Positions 7,384-16,656 of a stretch of 64,000 bases of DNA are shown piece after piece. Every line of letters starts with the position of its first letter. Position 1 is the first letter of the stretch. A model generated the notes under the pieces. It had not been told where the DNA came from. It saw nothing but the letters and a program-made list of their open reading frames with translations, and did no database searches. The stretch is taken from positions 3,410,001 to 3,474,000 of the forward strand of contig NZ_CP077291.1 of the NCBI RefSeq assembly GCF_019048065.1, given 5' to 3'. The translations under genes were made by a program, and so were the position numbers. The stretch comes from Citrobacter farmeri (GTDB taxonomy: Bacteria > Pseudomonadota > Gammaproteobacteria > Enterobacterales > Enterobacteriaceae).

Positions 7384-9885
7384 ATGTCTCAAACTATCGA
7401 CCTGACCCTGGACGGCCTGTCCTGCGGTCACTGCGTCAAACGCGTCAAAGAGAGTCTTGAGCAACGCCCGGACGTGGAACAGGCTGAGGTCACGGTGACC
7501 GAAGCGCACGTCACCGGTACCGCCAGTGCCGAAGCGCTGATCGACACCATCAAACAAGCGGGCTATGGCGCAGAGTTAAGCCACCCAAAGGCTAAACCGC
7601 TGGCGGAGTCATCAATCCCGTCGGAAGCGCTGGCAGCGGTCCCTCCTGAGCTTCCGGTAGCGACGGCTGAAGATGACAGTCAACAACTGCTGTTAAGCGG
7701 CATGAGCTGCGCCAGCTGTGTTTCCCGGGTACAAAATGCGCTGCAAAGCGTTCCCGGGGTCACGCAGGCACGGGTAAACCTCGCGGAACGTACTGCGCTG
7801 GTGATGGGCAGTGCGTCCGCAGCCGATTTAGTCCAGGCGGTGGAAAAAGCAGGCTATGGCGCAGAGGCGATTGAAGACGATCTCAAACGCCGCGAACGCC
7901 AGCAGGAAACCGCCGTCGCGACGATGAAACGCTTTCGCTGGCAGGCAACTGTCGCCCTGTTGGTGGGGGTGCCGGTGATGGTCTGGGGGATGATGGGCGA
8001 TAACATGATGGTGACCGCCGACAACCGCAGCCTGTGGCTGGTGATTGGCCTGGCGACGCTCGCCGTGATGGTCTTTGCGGGCGGCCATTTTTATCGCAGT
8101 GCGTGGAAGAGCCTGATGAACGGCACCGCCACGATGGACACCCTCGTCGCCCTCGGCACCGGCGTAGCCTGGTTGTACTCGATGAGCGTCAATCTGTGGC
8201 CGCAGTGGTTCCCGATGGAAGCGCGCCATCTCTATTATGAAGCCAGTGCGATGATCATTGGTCTGATCAACCTCGGACACATGCTGGAAGCGCGGGCGCG
8301 TCAGCGCTCGTCTAAGGCGCTGGAAAAATTACTCGATCTTACGCCCCCCACCGCACGGGTGATTACGCTAGAGGGTGAGAAGAGCGTGCCGCTGGCAGAC
8401 GTTCAGCCGGGTATGCTGTTACGCCTGACCACGGGTGACCGCGTGCCGGTTGACGGTGACATCACCCAGGGCGAAGCATGGCTGGATGAAGCGATGCTCA
8501 CCGGCGAACCTATCCCACAGCAAAAAGGGGAAGGTGATAGCGTGCATGCCGGTACCGTCGTGCAGGATGGCAGCGTGGTGTTCCGCGCCAGTGCGGTAGG
8601 CAGCCATACCACCCTGTCGCGCATTATCCGCATGGTGCGCCAGGCGCAGAGCAGTAAACCGGAAATTGGCCAGATGGCCGATAAGATTTCCGCCGTATTT
8701 GTTCCGGTCGTGGTGCTGATCGCACTGGTAAGCGCGGGTATCTGGTACTTCTTTGGCCCGGCCCCGCAGATTGTCTATACCCTGGTGATTGCCACCACGG
8801 TACTGATCATCGCTTGTCCGTGTGCGCTGGGCCTGGCAACGCCAATGTCGATTATCTCCGGCGTAGGTCGTGCAGCGGAATTTGGCGTACTGGTGCGTGA
8901 TGCCGATGCGCTGCAACGCGCCAGTACTCTGGATACGGTGGTCTTCGACAAAACCGGAACGCTGACCGAAGGTAAACCGCAGGTGGTCGCGATTAAAACC
9001 GTGGGTGACACTGACGACGCGCAGGCACTGCGGTTGGCGGCAGCGCTTGAGCAGGGTTCCAGTCACCCGCTGGCGCGGGCGATTCTCGACAAAGCCGGTG
9101 ATAGCGCCCTGCCGCAGGTCAACGGGTTCCGTACTCTGCGTGGATTAGGCGTCAGCGGCGAAGCGGAAGGCCATACGCTGCTGCTGGGCAACCAGGCCCT
9201 GCTGAACGAGCAGCAGGTTGACACTCGCGAACTGGACGCCGAGATTTCTGCCCAGGCTTCTCAGGGTGCCACGCCGGTACTGCTGGCGATTGATGGCAAA
9301 GCAGTGGCGCTGCTGGCCGTGCGCGATCCGCTGCGTAGCGACAGCGTGGCAGCCCTTCAGCGACTGCACCGTGCCGGATACCGTCTGGTGATGTTAACCG
9401 GCGATAACCCGACGACGGCAAATGCTATCGCTAAAGAGGCGGGGATTGATGAGGTGATTGCCGGCGTTCTCCCGGACGGTAAGGCCGATGCCATTAAACG
9501 TCTGCAAAGTCAGGGACGTCAGGTGGCGATGGTCGGTGACGGTATCAATGACGCGCCGGCGCTGGCACAGGCCGATGTCGGGATTGCAATGGGCGGCGGC
9601 AGCGACGTGGCAATTGAAACCGCCGCGATCACATTGATGCGTCACAGTCTGATGGGCGTGGCGGATGCGCTGTCCATCTCCCGCGCCACGCTGCGCAATA
9701 TGAAGCAGAACCTGCTCGGGGCGTTCATCTACAACAGCATCGGGATCCCCGTGGCGGCCGGTATCTTATGGCCGTTCACAGGAACGCTGCTGAACCCGGT
9801 AGTTGCCGGGGCGGCGATGGCGCTGTCGTCCATTACCGTGGTGAGCAACGCTAACCGACTGCTGCGCTTTACACCAAAAGAGTAA
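7384..9885 (+). CDS. copA: Cu(I)-exporting P1B-type ATPase CopA
   Basis: 833 residues (E. coli 834). It pumps Cu(I) from cytoplasm to periplasm. Two N-terminal metal-binding domains carry CGHC (Cys14, Cys17) and CASC (Cys109, Cys112). Eight membrane segments follow, with the transport CPC motif at 478-480, the phosphorylated Asp522 in DKTGT, SSHP in the nucleotide-binding domain, and [10 protein letters not shown] before the last two segments. ATG at 7384 is used; the preceding GTG at 7381 would add one residue. A programmed -1 frameshift site near codon 69 should also give a 70-residue chaperone. Transcription is CueR-controlled and a strong terminator follows. Confidence 0.98.
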   Translation: MSQTIDLTLDGLSCGHCVKRVKESLEQRPDVEQAEVTVTEAHVTGTASAEALIDTIKQAGYGAELSHPKAKPLAESSIPSEALAAVPPELPVATAEDDSQQLLLSGMSCASCVSRVQNALQSVPGVTQARVNLAERTALVMGSASAADLVQAVEKAGYGAEAIEDDLKRRERQQETAVATMKRFRWQATVALLVGVPVMVWGMMGDNMMVTADNRSLWLVIGLATLAVMVFAGGHFYRSAWKSLMNGTATMDTLVALGTGVAWLYSMSVNLWPQWFPMEARHLYYEASAMIIGLINLGHMLEARARQRSSKALEKLLDLTPPTARVITLEGEKSVPLADVQPGMLLRLTTGDRVPVDGDITQGEAWLDEAMLTGEPIPQQKGEGDSVHAGTVVQDGSVVFRASAVGSHTTLSRIIRMVRQAQSSKPEIGQMADKISAVFVPVVVLIALVSAGIWYFFGPAPQIVYTLVIATTVLIIACPCALGLATPMSIISGVGRAAEFGVLVRDADALQRASTLDTVVFDKTGTLTEGKPQVVAIKTVGDTDDAQALRLAAALEQGSSHPLARAILDKAGDSALPQVNGFRTLRGLGVSGEAEGHTLLLGNQALLNEQQVDTRELDAEISAQASQGATPVLLAIDGKAVALLAVRDPLRSDSVAALQRLHRAGYRLVMLTGDNPTTANAIAKEAGIDEVIAGVLPDGKADAIKRLQSQGRQVAMVGDGINDAPALAQADVGIAMGGGSDVAIETAAITLMRHSLMGVADALSISRATLRNMKQNLLGAFIYNSIGIPVAAGILWPFTGTLLNPVVAGAAMALSSITVVSNANRLLRFTPKE
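7584..7595 (+). other. Programmed -1 frameshift site in copA producing CopA(Z)
   Basis: The heptamer CCCAAAG at 7584-7590 is in the correct phase (C CCA AAG). Slipping back one base gives CCC AAA GGC then TAA at 7593-7595, so a frameshifted product would be 70 residues: just the first metal-binding domain. E. coli copA makes such a copper chaperone by the same heptamer. The downstream stimulatory RNA structure was not modelled. Confidence 0.85.
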
Positions 9886-9895
9886 GTGATTAAAT

Positions 9896-9930
9896 CCCCA
9901 GTCACATAGCTAACTATGTGACTGGGGTTT
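9896..9930 (+). terminator. Rho-independent terminator after copA
   Basis: A perfect 14-bp stem, CCCCAGTCACATAG paired with CTATGTGACTGGGG, closes a CTAA loop just past the copA stop and is followed by TTT. The T-tract is short but the stem is very strong. Confidence 0.8.
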
Positions 9931-9960
9931 CAGAACGCAGCCAACAAAGAGGCTGAGTGA

Positions 9961-10017
9961 ATGATGAAGTGTATTTGCACCTTACCAGGTCACGCGCTAG
10001 CATGGTCGTCTACTTAG
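9961..10017 (+). CDS. Candidate 18-residue leader ORF before ybaP
   Basis: ATG ATG at 9961 opens a short frame, MMKCICTLPGHALAWSST, ending at TAG 10015-10017. It ends 9 bp before the ybaP start and just before its GGGAGG ribosome-binding site. An AGAGG lies about 8-9 bp ahead of the ATG. It may be a regulatory leader or chance; I have no homology evidence. Confidence 0.25.
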   Translation: MMKCICTLPGHALAWSST

Positions 10018-10026
10018 GGAGGTCGC

Positions 10027-10821
10027 ATGGATCTGTTTTACCGGGTAAAAACATTTTTCGCTGGGCTATCCGGCAATCGCTATACCTGGCCCGCCATTGA
10101 CGTTTCGTTGCCCGGCAATCGCCACTTCCACCTGATTGGCAGTATTCATATGGGCAGCCGCGACATGTCTCCTCTTCCTGCCAGACTGCTCAAAAAGCTT
10201 AACAACGCCGATGCGTTAATTGTTGAGGCCGATGTCTCCGGCAATGACAGTCCCTTCGCCGATTTACCCGAGTATGCCGCACTCGAAGAACGCATCAGCG
10301 GAGATCTGTTGCGCAATTTGCATAGCGCGACCGATGAACTGGGGATCTCCCCGGCCCTGTTTTCAACGCAACCGCTGTGGCAAATCGCGATGGTACTACA
10401 GGCCACTCAGGCGCAACAGTTGGGGCTACGCCCGGAGTATGGCATTGATTATCAACTGTTGCAGGCTGCGAAAAAGGTAGAAAAACCGGTGATTGAGCTG
10501 GAAGGTGCTGCCAGCCAGATTGCGCTATTATGTGAACTGCCGGATAACGGGCTGGCGCTGTTGAATGATACATTGACGCACTGGCACACCAACGCCCGGC
10601 TACTGCAACAGATGATGAGTTGGTGGCTGCAAGCGCCGCCGCAGGACAACCACCTGACGCTGCCGAACACCTTCAGTCAGTCGTTGTACGATGTACTGAT
10701 GCATCAGCGCAATATTGCCTGGCGGGATCGCCTGTCGACATTGCCCGCGGGTCGCTATGTGGTGGCCGTTGGCGCGCTGCACCTTTACGGAGAAGGAAAT
10801 TTACCGGAGCTAATGCGATAA
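10027..10821 (+). CDS. ybaP: TraB/GumN-family protein YbaP
   Basis: 264 residues, same length and closely similar to E. coli YbaP. The TraB/TIKI-type signature is visible: GSIHMG near residue 40 (GxxH) and AVGALHLYGEGN near 245 (GxxHLxGxxG), with a conserved Glu in LIVEADVS. Members of this clan include metal-dependent peptidases, but YbaP has no proven activity. No clear signal peptide is seen. GGGAGG precedes the ATG. Its stop codon overlaps the 3' end of the oppositely oriented chiX sRNA gene. Confidence 0.93.
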   Translation: MDLFYRVKTFFAGLSGNRYTWPAIDVSLPGNRHFHLIGSIHMGSRDMSPLPARLLKKLNNADALIVEADVSGNDSPFADLPEYAALEERISGDLLRNLHSATDELGISPALFSTQPLWQIAMVLQATQAQQLGLRPEYGIDYQLLQAAKKVEKPVIELEGAASQIALLCELPDNGLALLNDTLTHWHTNARLLQQMMSWWLQAPPQDNHLTLPNTFSQSLYDVLMHQRNIAWRDRLSTLPAGRYVVAVGALHLYGEGNLPELMR

Positions 10822-10901
10822 AAAAGTGGCCAATATTTCTATTGGCCCGTCAAAGAGGAATTTCATCATTATTATTATGCCGCCGCTTAACGCGTCGGTG
10901 T
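10820..10901 (-). ncRNA. chiX: Hfq-dependent sRNA ChiX (MicM, SroB)
   Basis: On the minus strand, between ybaP and ybaK exactly as in E. coli. The RNA would begin ACACCG at 10901 and end in a terminator hairpin GGCCAATA...TATTGGCC followed by a U-tract at 10825-10820. The conserved central TTCCTCTTTGACGGGCC, which pairs with the chiP ribosome-binding site, is intact, as is GGCATAATAATA. ChiX represses the chitoporin ChiP and chb genes and is itself sponged by chb mRNA. The 5' half differs from K-12 in several bases. The ends are inferred from the E. coli RNA. Confidence 0.92.
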
Positions 10902-11007
10902 ATGTCGATTGTCGCTCAAACTCTGCATCCTGCCAACCTAATTGCGCAAGATGGTACTATTTTTTAGACAATCATCAGAGGTACGCTTGACATGTCATTT
11001 GGTTTAG

Positions 11008-11502
<495 letters not shown>

Positions 11503-11514
11503 ACGTGTATGGCG

Positions 11515-11592
11515 CCGGAGGGCGATGCAAGCGTCGTATCCGACCTACGCCGCTCTCTGTATAAGCCCGGAAGGGTAGCGCCACCGGGCACA
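11515..11592. repeat. REP-like palindromes between ybaK and ushA
   Basis: GCCCGGAAGGGTAGCGCCACCGGGC-type dyad at 11563-11589 plus a degenerate GCCGGAGGGCGATGC...TCCGACCTAC half unit form a BIME-like pair between two convergent genes. Such repeats are typical of enterobacterial 3' gaps. Confidence 0.65.
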
Positions 11593-11599
11593 AGAGCGG

Positions 11600-13252
11600 T
11601 TACTGCCAGCTCACCTCATTATTTGGCGCATAAGTACTCGCCTCCAGCGGTGAATTTTTCTGGATGTACTCCTTCAGCACTTCCGCATCGATAAACCCGG
11701 TATTGACGTAGCCTGGCTTGTTATCAATACGCGGATAACCGTCGCCCCCGGTCGCGTTAAAACTGAGCGTCGCCATACGGTAGGTTTTCGCCGGGTCAAC
11801 CGGCTCTCCGTTGATTTTCAGATCGTTGAGCTTGCCGTCTTTGGCGACAAAACTGACGTTAGCAAACTGCGGATAGGCACCGGAATCCGGCTTCATCTGC
11901 GCCACGGCCGTCAGGTAGTCCGTTACGTCCTTGCCGTTCATATCGGCATACACGACAACATTGCCAAACGGTTGCACCTTTAGCACGCTTTTATAGGTGA
12001 TATCTCCACCTTCGATCGAATCACGAATTCCACCGCCACTCATGACGCCGAAATCCGCCCCGGTGCGCGCCATTTGCGCAGCCAGAATCAGATGCCCCAT
12101 GTTGGTCTGTACAAAGCGGACCTTGCTGCGATCGCCTTCCAGACGGTCATTCACCGCACCGATTTTCACATCCAACTGGGCTTTCCCTTTATTCTGGAAC
12201 GGTGACAACAGTGAGAGCATCTGCGCATTCTCAACAATTTCAGGGGTGTAAAGTACGTGCTCACTTTTCCCGTCTTCCCAGGTCACTTTCTTCTTCAGGT
12301 TCACCGGGATTAGCTGATAGTTGACCATTTTCATCTCGCCGTTACGGAACTCAAAGTCCGCGCGACCAACGTATTTTCCCCACTCGTGAGCCTGTACAAT
12401 CCAGATCCCGTTCTGCTTGTCCGGCGCGCACGGCGTACCGGGGACATAATCCACCTGTTTTTTGTTTTCTGCCGCCATGCATACCGGGTCCTGTGAGTGA
12501 CCACCCACAATCATCGCCAGCGCCCCCTCTGGCAGACTGCGCGCCATTTCGACGTCGCCCGGCGCGTTCGAACCGTGGTTTCCGTTGTCATAGTGCCCCA
12601 TATGGGTGGTCGCAATAATGACGTCAGGCTTTTCATTCATCTGCAATTCCTGAATCACCACCTTTGCCTCTTCCGCTGGTTTGCGAAATTCGATGTCGGT
12701 GAAGAATTCAGGGTTGCCGATCTTCGCCGTGTCATCGGTAGTCAGACCGATAACCGCGATTTTCAGATCCTGACGCTTAAAGATGGCCCAGGGTTTAAAC
12801 AGGCGCTCGCCGGTACTTTTCTGGTAGATATTGGCCGAGAGAAACGGGAACTTCGCCCACTTTTCCTGCTGACGCAGGACGGTGAGCGGATTATCAAATT
12901 CATGGTTGCCGACCGCCATCGCGTCATAACCAATCAGGTTCATCCCGCGAAAGTCTGGCTCAGCATCCTGTAGATCCGATTCAGGAACGCCGGTGTTGAT
13001 GTCACCACCGGACAACAGCAGAACACTTCCCCCTTCGGCAGCAACCTCCCGACGAATCCCGTCCACCAGTGTTTTTTGCGCCGACAGGCCGTATTCACCG
13101 TATTCACTGCGCCAGAAATGGCCATGATGATCGTTAGTATGCAGAATGGTGATTTTATAGGTTTTATCTTTTTCAAAAGCCTGAACAGGCTGACTTGCCA
13201 GCGCGAATGCAGCGAACAGTGCCAACGCCACACCCCGTTTCAAAAATTTCAT
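11600..13252 (-). CDS. ushA: Periplasmic UDP-sugar hydrolase / 5'-nucleotidase UshA
   Basis: 550 residues, same as E. coli. The signal peptide is MKFLKRGVALALFAAFALASQPVQA. The N-terminal metallophosphatase domain shows ILHTNDHHGHF (metal ligands), LSGGDINTG, AVGNHEFD and VGGHSQD; the C-terminal domain binds nucleotide (GVMSGGGIRDSIEGGDITY, NATGGDGYP). It hydrolyses external nucleotides and UDP-glucose so that nucleosides can be taken up. It is divergent from fsr, with a 173-bp shared promoter region. Confidence 0.98.
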   Translation of the reverse strand: MKFLKRGVALALFAAFALASQPVQAFEKDKTYKITILHTNDHHGHFWRSEYGEYGLSAQKTLVDGIRREVAAEGGSVLLLSGGDINTGVPESDLQDAEPDFRGMNLIGYDAMAVGNHEFDNPLTVLRQQEKWAKFPFLSANIYQKSTGERLFKPWAIFKRQDLKIAVIGLTTDDTAKIGNPEFFTDIEFRKPAEEAKVVIQELQMNEKPDVIIATTHMGHYDNGNHGSNAPGDVEMARSLPEGALAMIVGGHSQDPVCMAAENKKQVDYVPGTPCAPDKQNGIWIVQAHEWGKYVGRADFEFRNGEMKMVNYQLIPVNLKKKVTWEDGKSEHVLYTPEIVENAQMLSLLSPFQNKGKAQLDVKIGAVNDRLEGDRSKVRFVQTNMGHLILAAQMARTGADFGVMSGGGIRDSIEGGDITYKSVLKVQPFGNVVVYADMNGKDVTDYLTAVAQMKPDSGAYPQFANVSFVAKDGKLNDLKINGEPVDPAKTYRMATLSFNATGGDGYPRIDNKPGYVNTGFIDAEVLKEYIQKNSPLEASTYAPNNEVSWQ

Positions 13253-13425
13253 GTTTCTCTCCCTGATTCCTTCACTCGGCTGAAATTACAATTATCTGAA
13301 ATAATAGTCGAATAAGTTTTCAGAATTGAGACTTCCTTCAAACCTCGTCCGCAGGTATGTTAGTCAGGTAATAATCACAATGACGATATTCCCCTACATC
13401 GCAAATCAAACAGAAGTGACTTTCT

Positions 13426-14646
13426 ATGGCAATGAGTGAACAAACCCAGCCAGCACCTGGTGCGTCTGCACCAGTCGCTAAAGCGCGTACGTCGTTCGGC
13501 ATTTTAGGTGCAATTAGCCTTTCTCACCTGCTTAACGATATGATCCAGTCGTTGATTCTGGCGATCTATCCGCTGTTACAGTCCGAATTCTCACTGACCT
13601 TTATGCAGATAGGGATGATCACCCTGACCTTCCAGTTGGCCTCTTCGCTGCTGCAGCCGGTGGTCGGCTACTGGACCGATAAGTACCCGATGCCGTGGTC
13701 GCTGCCGATTGGCATGTGCTTCACGTTGAGCGGTCTGGTGCTGTTGGCCATGGCGGGCAGTTTTGGCACCGTTCTGCTTGCCGCCGCGCTGGTCGGAACC
13801 GGCTCTTCGGTATTCCATCCGGAATCCTCCCGCGTGGCGCGTATGGCTTCGGGCGGACGTCACGGTCTTGCCCAGTCCATCTTCCAGGTCGGCGGTAACT
13901 TCGGCAGTTCCCTTGGTCCATTGCTGGCAGCAGTGATCATCGCCCCTTACGGCAAAGGTAACGTGGCCTGGTTTGTTCTCGCCGCCCTGTTGGCGATTGT
14001 GGTACTGGCTCAGATTAGCCGCTGGTACGCCGCACAGCATCGTATGAGCAAGGGAAAACCCAAAGCGACGGTTATCAATCCACTGCCGCGTAACAAGGTG
14101 GTCCTCGCTGTCAGTGTCCTGCTGATCCTGATTTTCTCTAAATACTTCTATATGGCGAGCATCAGCAGCTATTACACCTTTTATCTGATGCAAAAATTCG
14201 GATTATCGGTACAAAACGCGCAGTTTCACCTCTTTGCCTTCCTGTTTGCGGTCGCGGCAGGAACGGTAATCGGCGGGCCTTTAGGTGATAAGATTGGCAG
14301 AAAATATGTGATTTGGGGCTCTATCCTCGGCGTTGCGCCGTTTACGCTGATTTTACCTTATGCCACTCTGCACTGGACCGGAATTTTAACGGTGATCATT
14401 GGTTTTATCCTCGCATCAGCGTTTTCTGCCATTCTGGTCTATGCCCAGGAGCTGCTGCCGGGTCGTATCGGCATGGTTTCTGGTCTGTTTTTTGGTTTTG
14501 CCTTCGGGATGGGTGGCCTGGGAGCCGCCGTGTTAGGTCTGCTCGCAGACCACACCAGCATCGAGTTAGTCTATAAAATCTGTGCTTTCCTACCACTTTT
14601 GGGGATACTGACCATATTCTTACCTGATAACCGGCATAAAGCCTGA
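13426..14646 (+). CDS. fsr: Fosmidomycin efflux MFS transporter Fsr
   Basis: 406 residues, very close to E. coli Fsr. Twelve predicted membrane segments. The N-terminal hallmark is LGAISLSHLLNDMIQSLILAIYPLL, with MFS signatures GYWTDKYP and GDKIGRKYVIWG in the two halves. It acts as a proton-driven exporter conferring fosmidomycin resistance when expressed; its native substrate is unclear. MAMSEQ at 13426 is the conserved start. Divergent from ushA. Confidence 0.96.
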   Translation: MAMSEQTQPAPGASAPVAKARTSFGILGAISLSHLLNDMIQSLILAIYPLLQSEFSLTFMQIGMITLTFQLASSLLQPVVGYWTDKYPMPWSLPIGMCFTLSGLVLLAMAGSFGTVLLAAALVGTGSSVFHPESSRVARMASGGRHGLAQSIFQVGGNFGSSLGPLLAAVIIAPYGKGNVAWFVLAALLAIVVLAQISRWYAAQHRMSKGKPKATVINPLPRNKVVLAVSVLLILIFSKYFYMASISSYYTFYLMQKFGLSVQNAQFHLFAFLFAVAAGTVIGGPLGDKIGRKYVIWGSILGVAPFTLILPYATLHWTGILTVIIGFILASAFSAILVYAQELLPGRIGMVSGLFFGFAFGMGGLGAAVLGLLADHTSIELVYKICAFLPLLGILTIFLPDNRHKA

Positions 14647-14652
14647 GTTTCC

Positions 14653-14679
14653 TGCGGCTAAAGCTAAACTTTAGCCGCA
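14653..14679 (+). terminator. Hairpin after fsr, possible terminator
   Basis: TGCGGCTAAAG pairs perfectly with CTTTAGCCGCA around a CTAAA loop six bases after the fsr stop. No T-run follows, so it may be a 3'-stabilising hairpin or a weak terminator rather than a classical intrinsic terminator. Confidence 0.5.
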
Positions 14680-14860
14680 CGCTACGCCTGTTGTCATAAG
14701 CCTTTTCTCTGTTTCCTGCCCATTCGTTTTCCGATCCGTGCCTTTTTCGCCCCAAATTGCAGTTTTCTTCAAAATTCAATAATTATTCATAAACATAATA
14801 GTCAAAATTGTCATAAACTATTACCTGGAATTTTGGAAATCAGCTACCAAAGGAGACGGA

Positions 14861-16537
14861 ATGCATCACGCCACCCCGCTTATCACCACCATTGTTGGCG
14901 GCCTTGTGCTCGCTTTTATACTCGGCATGCTTGCCAATAAACTACGTATTTCTCCTCTGGTGGGATATTTGTTAGCGGGCGTTCTGGCTGGTCCTTTTAC
15001 CCCTGGCTTTGTGGCTGATACGAAACTTGCGCCGGAGCTCGCAGAGCTTGGCGTTATTCTGTTGATGTTTGGCGTCGGTTTGCACTTTTCGCTGAAGGAC
15101 CTGATGGCGGTAAAGTCGATAGCCATTCCCGGCGCGATCGCTCAGATAGCCGTAGCGACGTTGTTGGGTATGGCACTTTCCGCCATGATGGGTTGGTCTC
15201 TGATGACCGGCATCGTCTTTGGTTTATGTCTTTCAACCGCCAGTACCGTGGTGCTGCTGCGCGCGCTTGAAGAACGACAGCTGGTCGACAGTCAGCGAGG
15301 GCAGATTGCCATCGGCTGGCTGATCGTTGAAGATCTGGTGATGGTGCTGACGCTGGTACTGCTGCCCGCCGTGGCCGGGATGATGGAAAAAGGCAACGTC
15401 GGTTTCGCCTCCCTGGCGGTCGACATGGGCATTACCATTGGTAAAGTTATCGCCTTTATCGCCATTATGATGCTGGTAGGTCGCCGTCTGGTGCCGTGGA
15501 TTATGGCGCGCAGTGCGGCAACCGGCTCCCGTGAGCTGTTTACCCTTTCCGTGCTGGCACTGGCATTAGGTATCGCGTTCGGTGCCGTTGAACTGTTCGA
15601 CGTCTCCTTCGCGTTGGGCGCATTCTTTGCCGGGATGGTACTGAATGAATCCGAACTGAGCCACCGTGCAGCCCACGATACCCTGCCGCTGCGCGACGCG
15701 TTTGCTGTCCTGTTCTTTGTTTCCGTTGGCATGCTGTTTGACCCGCTGATTCTCATCCAACAGCCGCTGGCCGTGCTGGCAACGCTTGCCATTATTATCT
15801 TTGGTAAGTCGGTCGCCGCCTTCTTCCTGGTGCGTCTGTTTGGGCACTCGCCGCGTACTGCGCTGACCATCGCCGCCAGCCTGGCGCAGATTGGTGAGTT
15901 TGCCTTTATTCTCGCCGGTCTGGGGATGGCGCTGAACCTGCTGCCACAGGAAGGGCAAAATCTGGTACTGGCGGGGGCGATTCTGTCAATTATGCTCAAC
16001 CCGGTGCTGTTTGCCCTGCTGGAAAAATATCTGGCAAAAACCGAGACACTGGAAGAACAGACGCTGGAAGAGGCCATCGAGGAAGAGAAGCAAATTCCGG
16101 TGGATATCTGTAACCATGCGCTGCTGGTCGGATTTGGCCGCGTCGGCAGCCTGCTCGGTGAAAAACTGATGGCCGCAGGTATTCCGTTAGTGGTTATCGA
16201 AACCTCACGGACACGCGTGGATGAACTGCGCGAACGCGGGATCCGCGCTGTGCTGGGAAATGCGGCCAACGAAGAGATTATGACTCTGGCGCACCTGGAT
16301 TGCGCCCGCTGGCTGATCCTTACTATCCCGAATGGCTATGAGGCCGGCGAAATTGTTGCCTCTGCCCGCGAGAAGTGCCCGAATATTGAGATTATCGCCC
16401 GGGCGCATTATGACGATGAAGTGGAGTACATTACCGAACGCGGCGCCAACCAGGTGGTGATGGGCGAACGCGAGATCGCCCGTACCATGCTGGAACTGTT
16501 AGAAACGCCGCCTGCAGGTGAAGTGGTGACGGGGTGA
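14861..16537 (+). CDS. ybaL: CPA2-family cation/proton antiporter YbaL
   Basis: 558 residues, same as E. coli YbaL. The N-terminal two thirds carries about 12-13 membrane segments of the Kef/NhaA-like CPA2 type (ISPLVGYLLAGVLAGPF, GWLIVEDLVMVL, SLAQIGEFAFILAGLG). After an acidic linker (EEQTLEEAIEEEKQ, about 405-420) lies a cytoplasmic TrkA-N/RCK domain with the nucleotide-binding GFGRVGSLLG. It probably exchanges K+ for H+ by analogy to KefB/C; there is no direct proof. A GGAGACGG ribosome-binding site precedes the ATG. Confidence 0.95.
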   Translation: MHHATPLITTIVGGLVLAFILGMLANKLRISPLVGYLLAGVLAGPFTPGFVADTKLAPELAELGVILLMFGVGLHFSLKDLMAVKSIAIPGAIAQIAVATLLGMALSAMMGWSLMTGIVFGLCLSTASTVVLLRALEERQLVDSQRGQIAIGWLIVEDLVMVLTLVLLPAVAGMMEKGNVGFASLAVDMGITIGKVIAFIAIMMLVGRRLVPWIMARSAATGSRELFTLSVLALALGIAFGAVELFDVSFALGAFFAGMVLNESELSHRAAHDTLPLRDAFAVLFFVSVGMLFDPLILIQQPLAVLATLAIIIFGKSVAAFFLVRLFGHSPRTALTIAASLAQIGEFAFILAGLGMALNLLPQEGQNLVLAGAILSIMLNPVLFALLEKYLAKTETLEEQTLEEAIEEEKQIPVDICNHALLVGFGRVGSLLGEKLMAAGIPLVVIETSRTRVDELRERGIRAVLGNAANEEIMTLAHLDCARWLILTIPNGYEAGEIVASAREKCPNIEIIARAHYDDEVEYITERGANQVVMGEREIARTMLELLETPPAGEVVTG

Positions 16538-16559
16538 CCGTCGTTGCATCGACTCGTTT

Positions 16560-16652
16560 GCCTGATGGAGCTTCGCCTATCAGGCCTACGTGATTACACA
16601 GATAATGGTAGCAGTAGGCCGGATAAGGCGTTTACGCCGCCATCCGGCATAA
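16560..16652. repeat. REP/BIME pair between ybaL and gsk
   Basis: One unit, TGCCTGATGGAGCTTCGCC-TATCAGGCCTAC-like, is followed by an inverted unit GTAGGCCGGATAAGGCGT...GCCATCCGGC. This is the classical enterobacterial REP consensus, sited between convergent genes. Confidence 0.88.
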
Positions 16653-16656
16653 TGAC

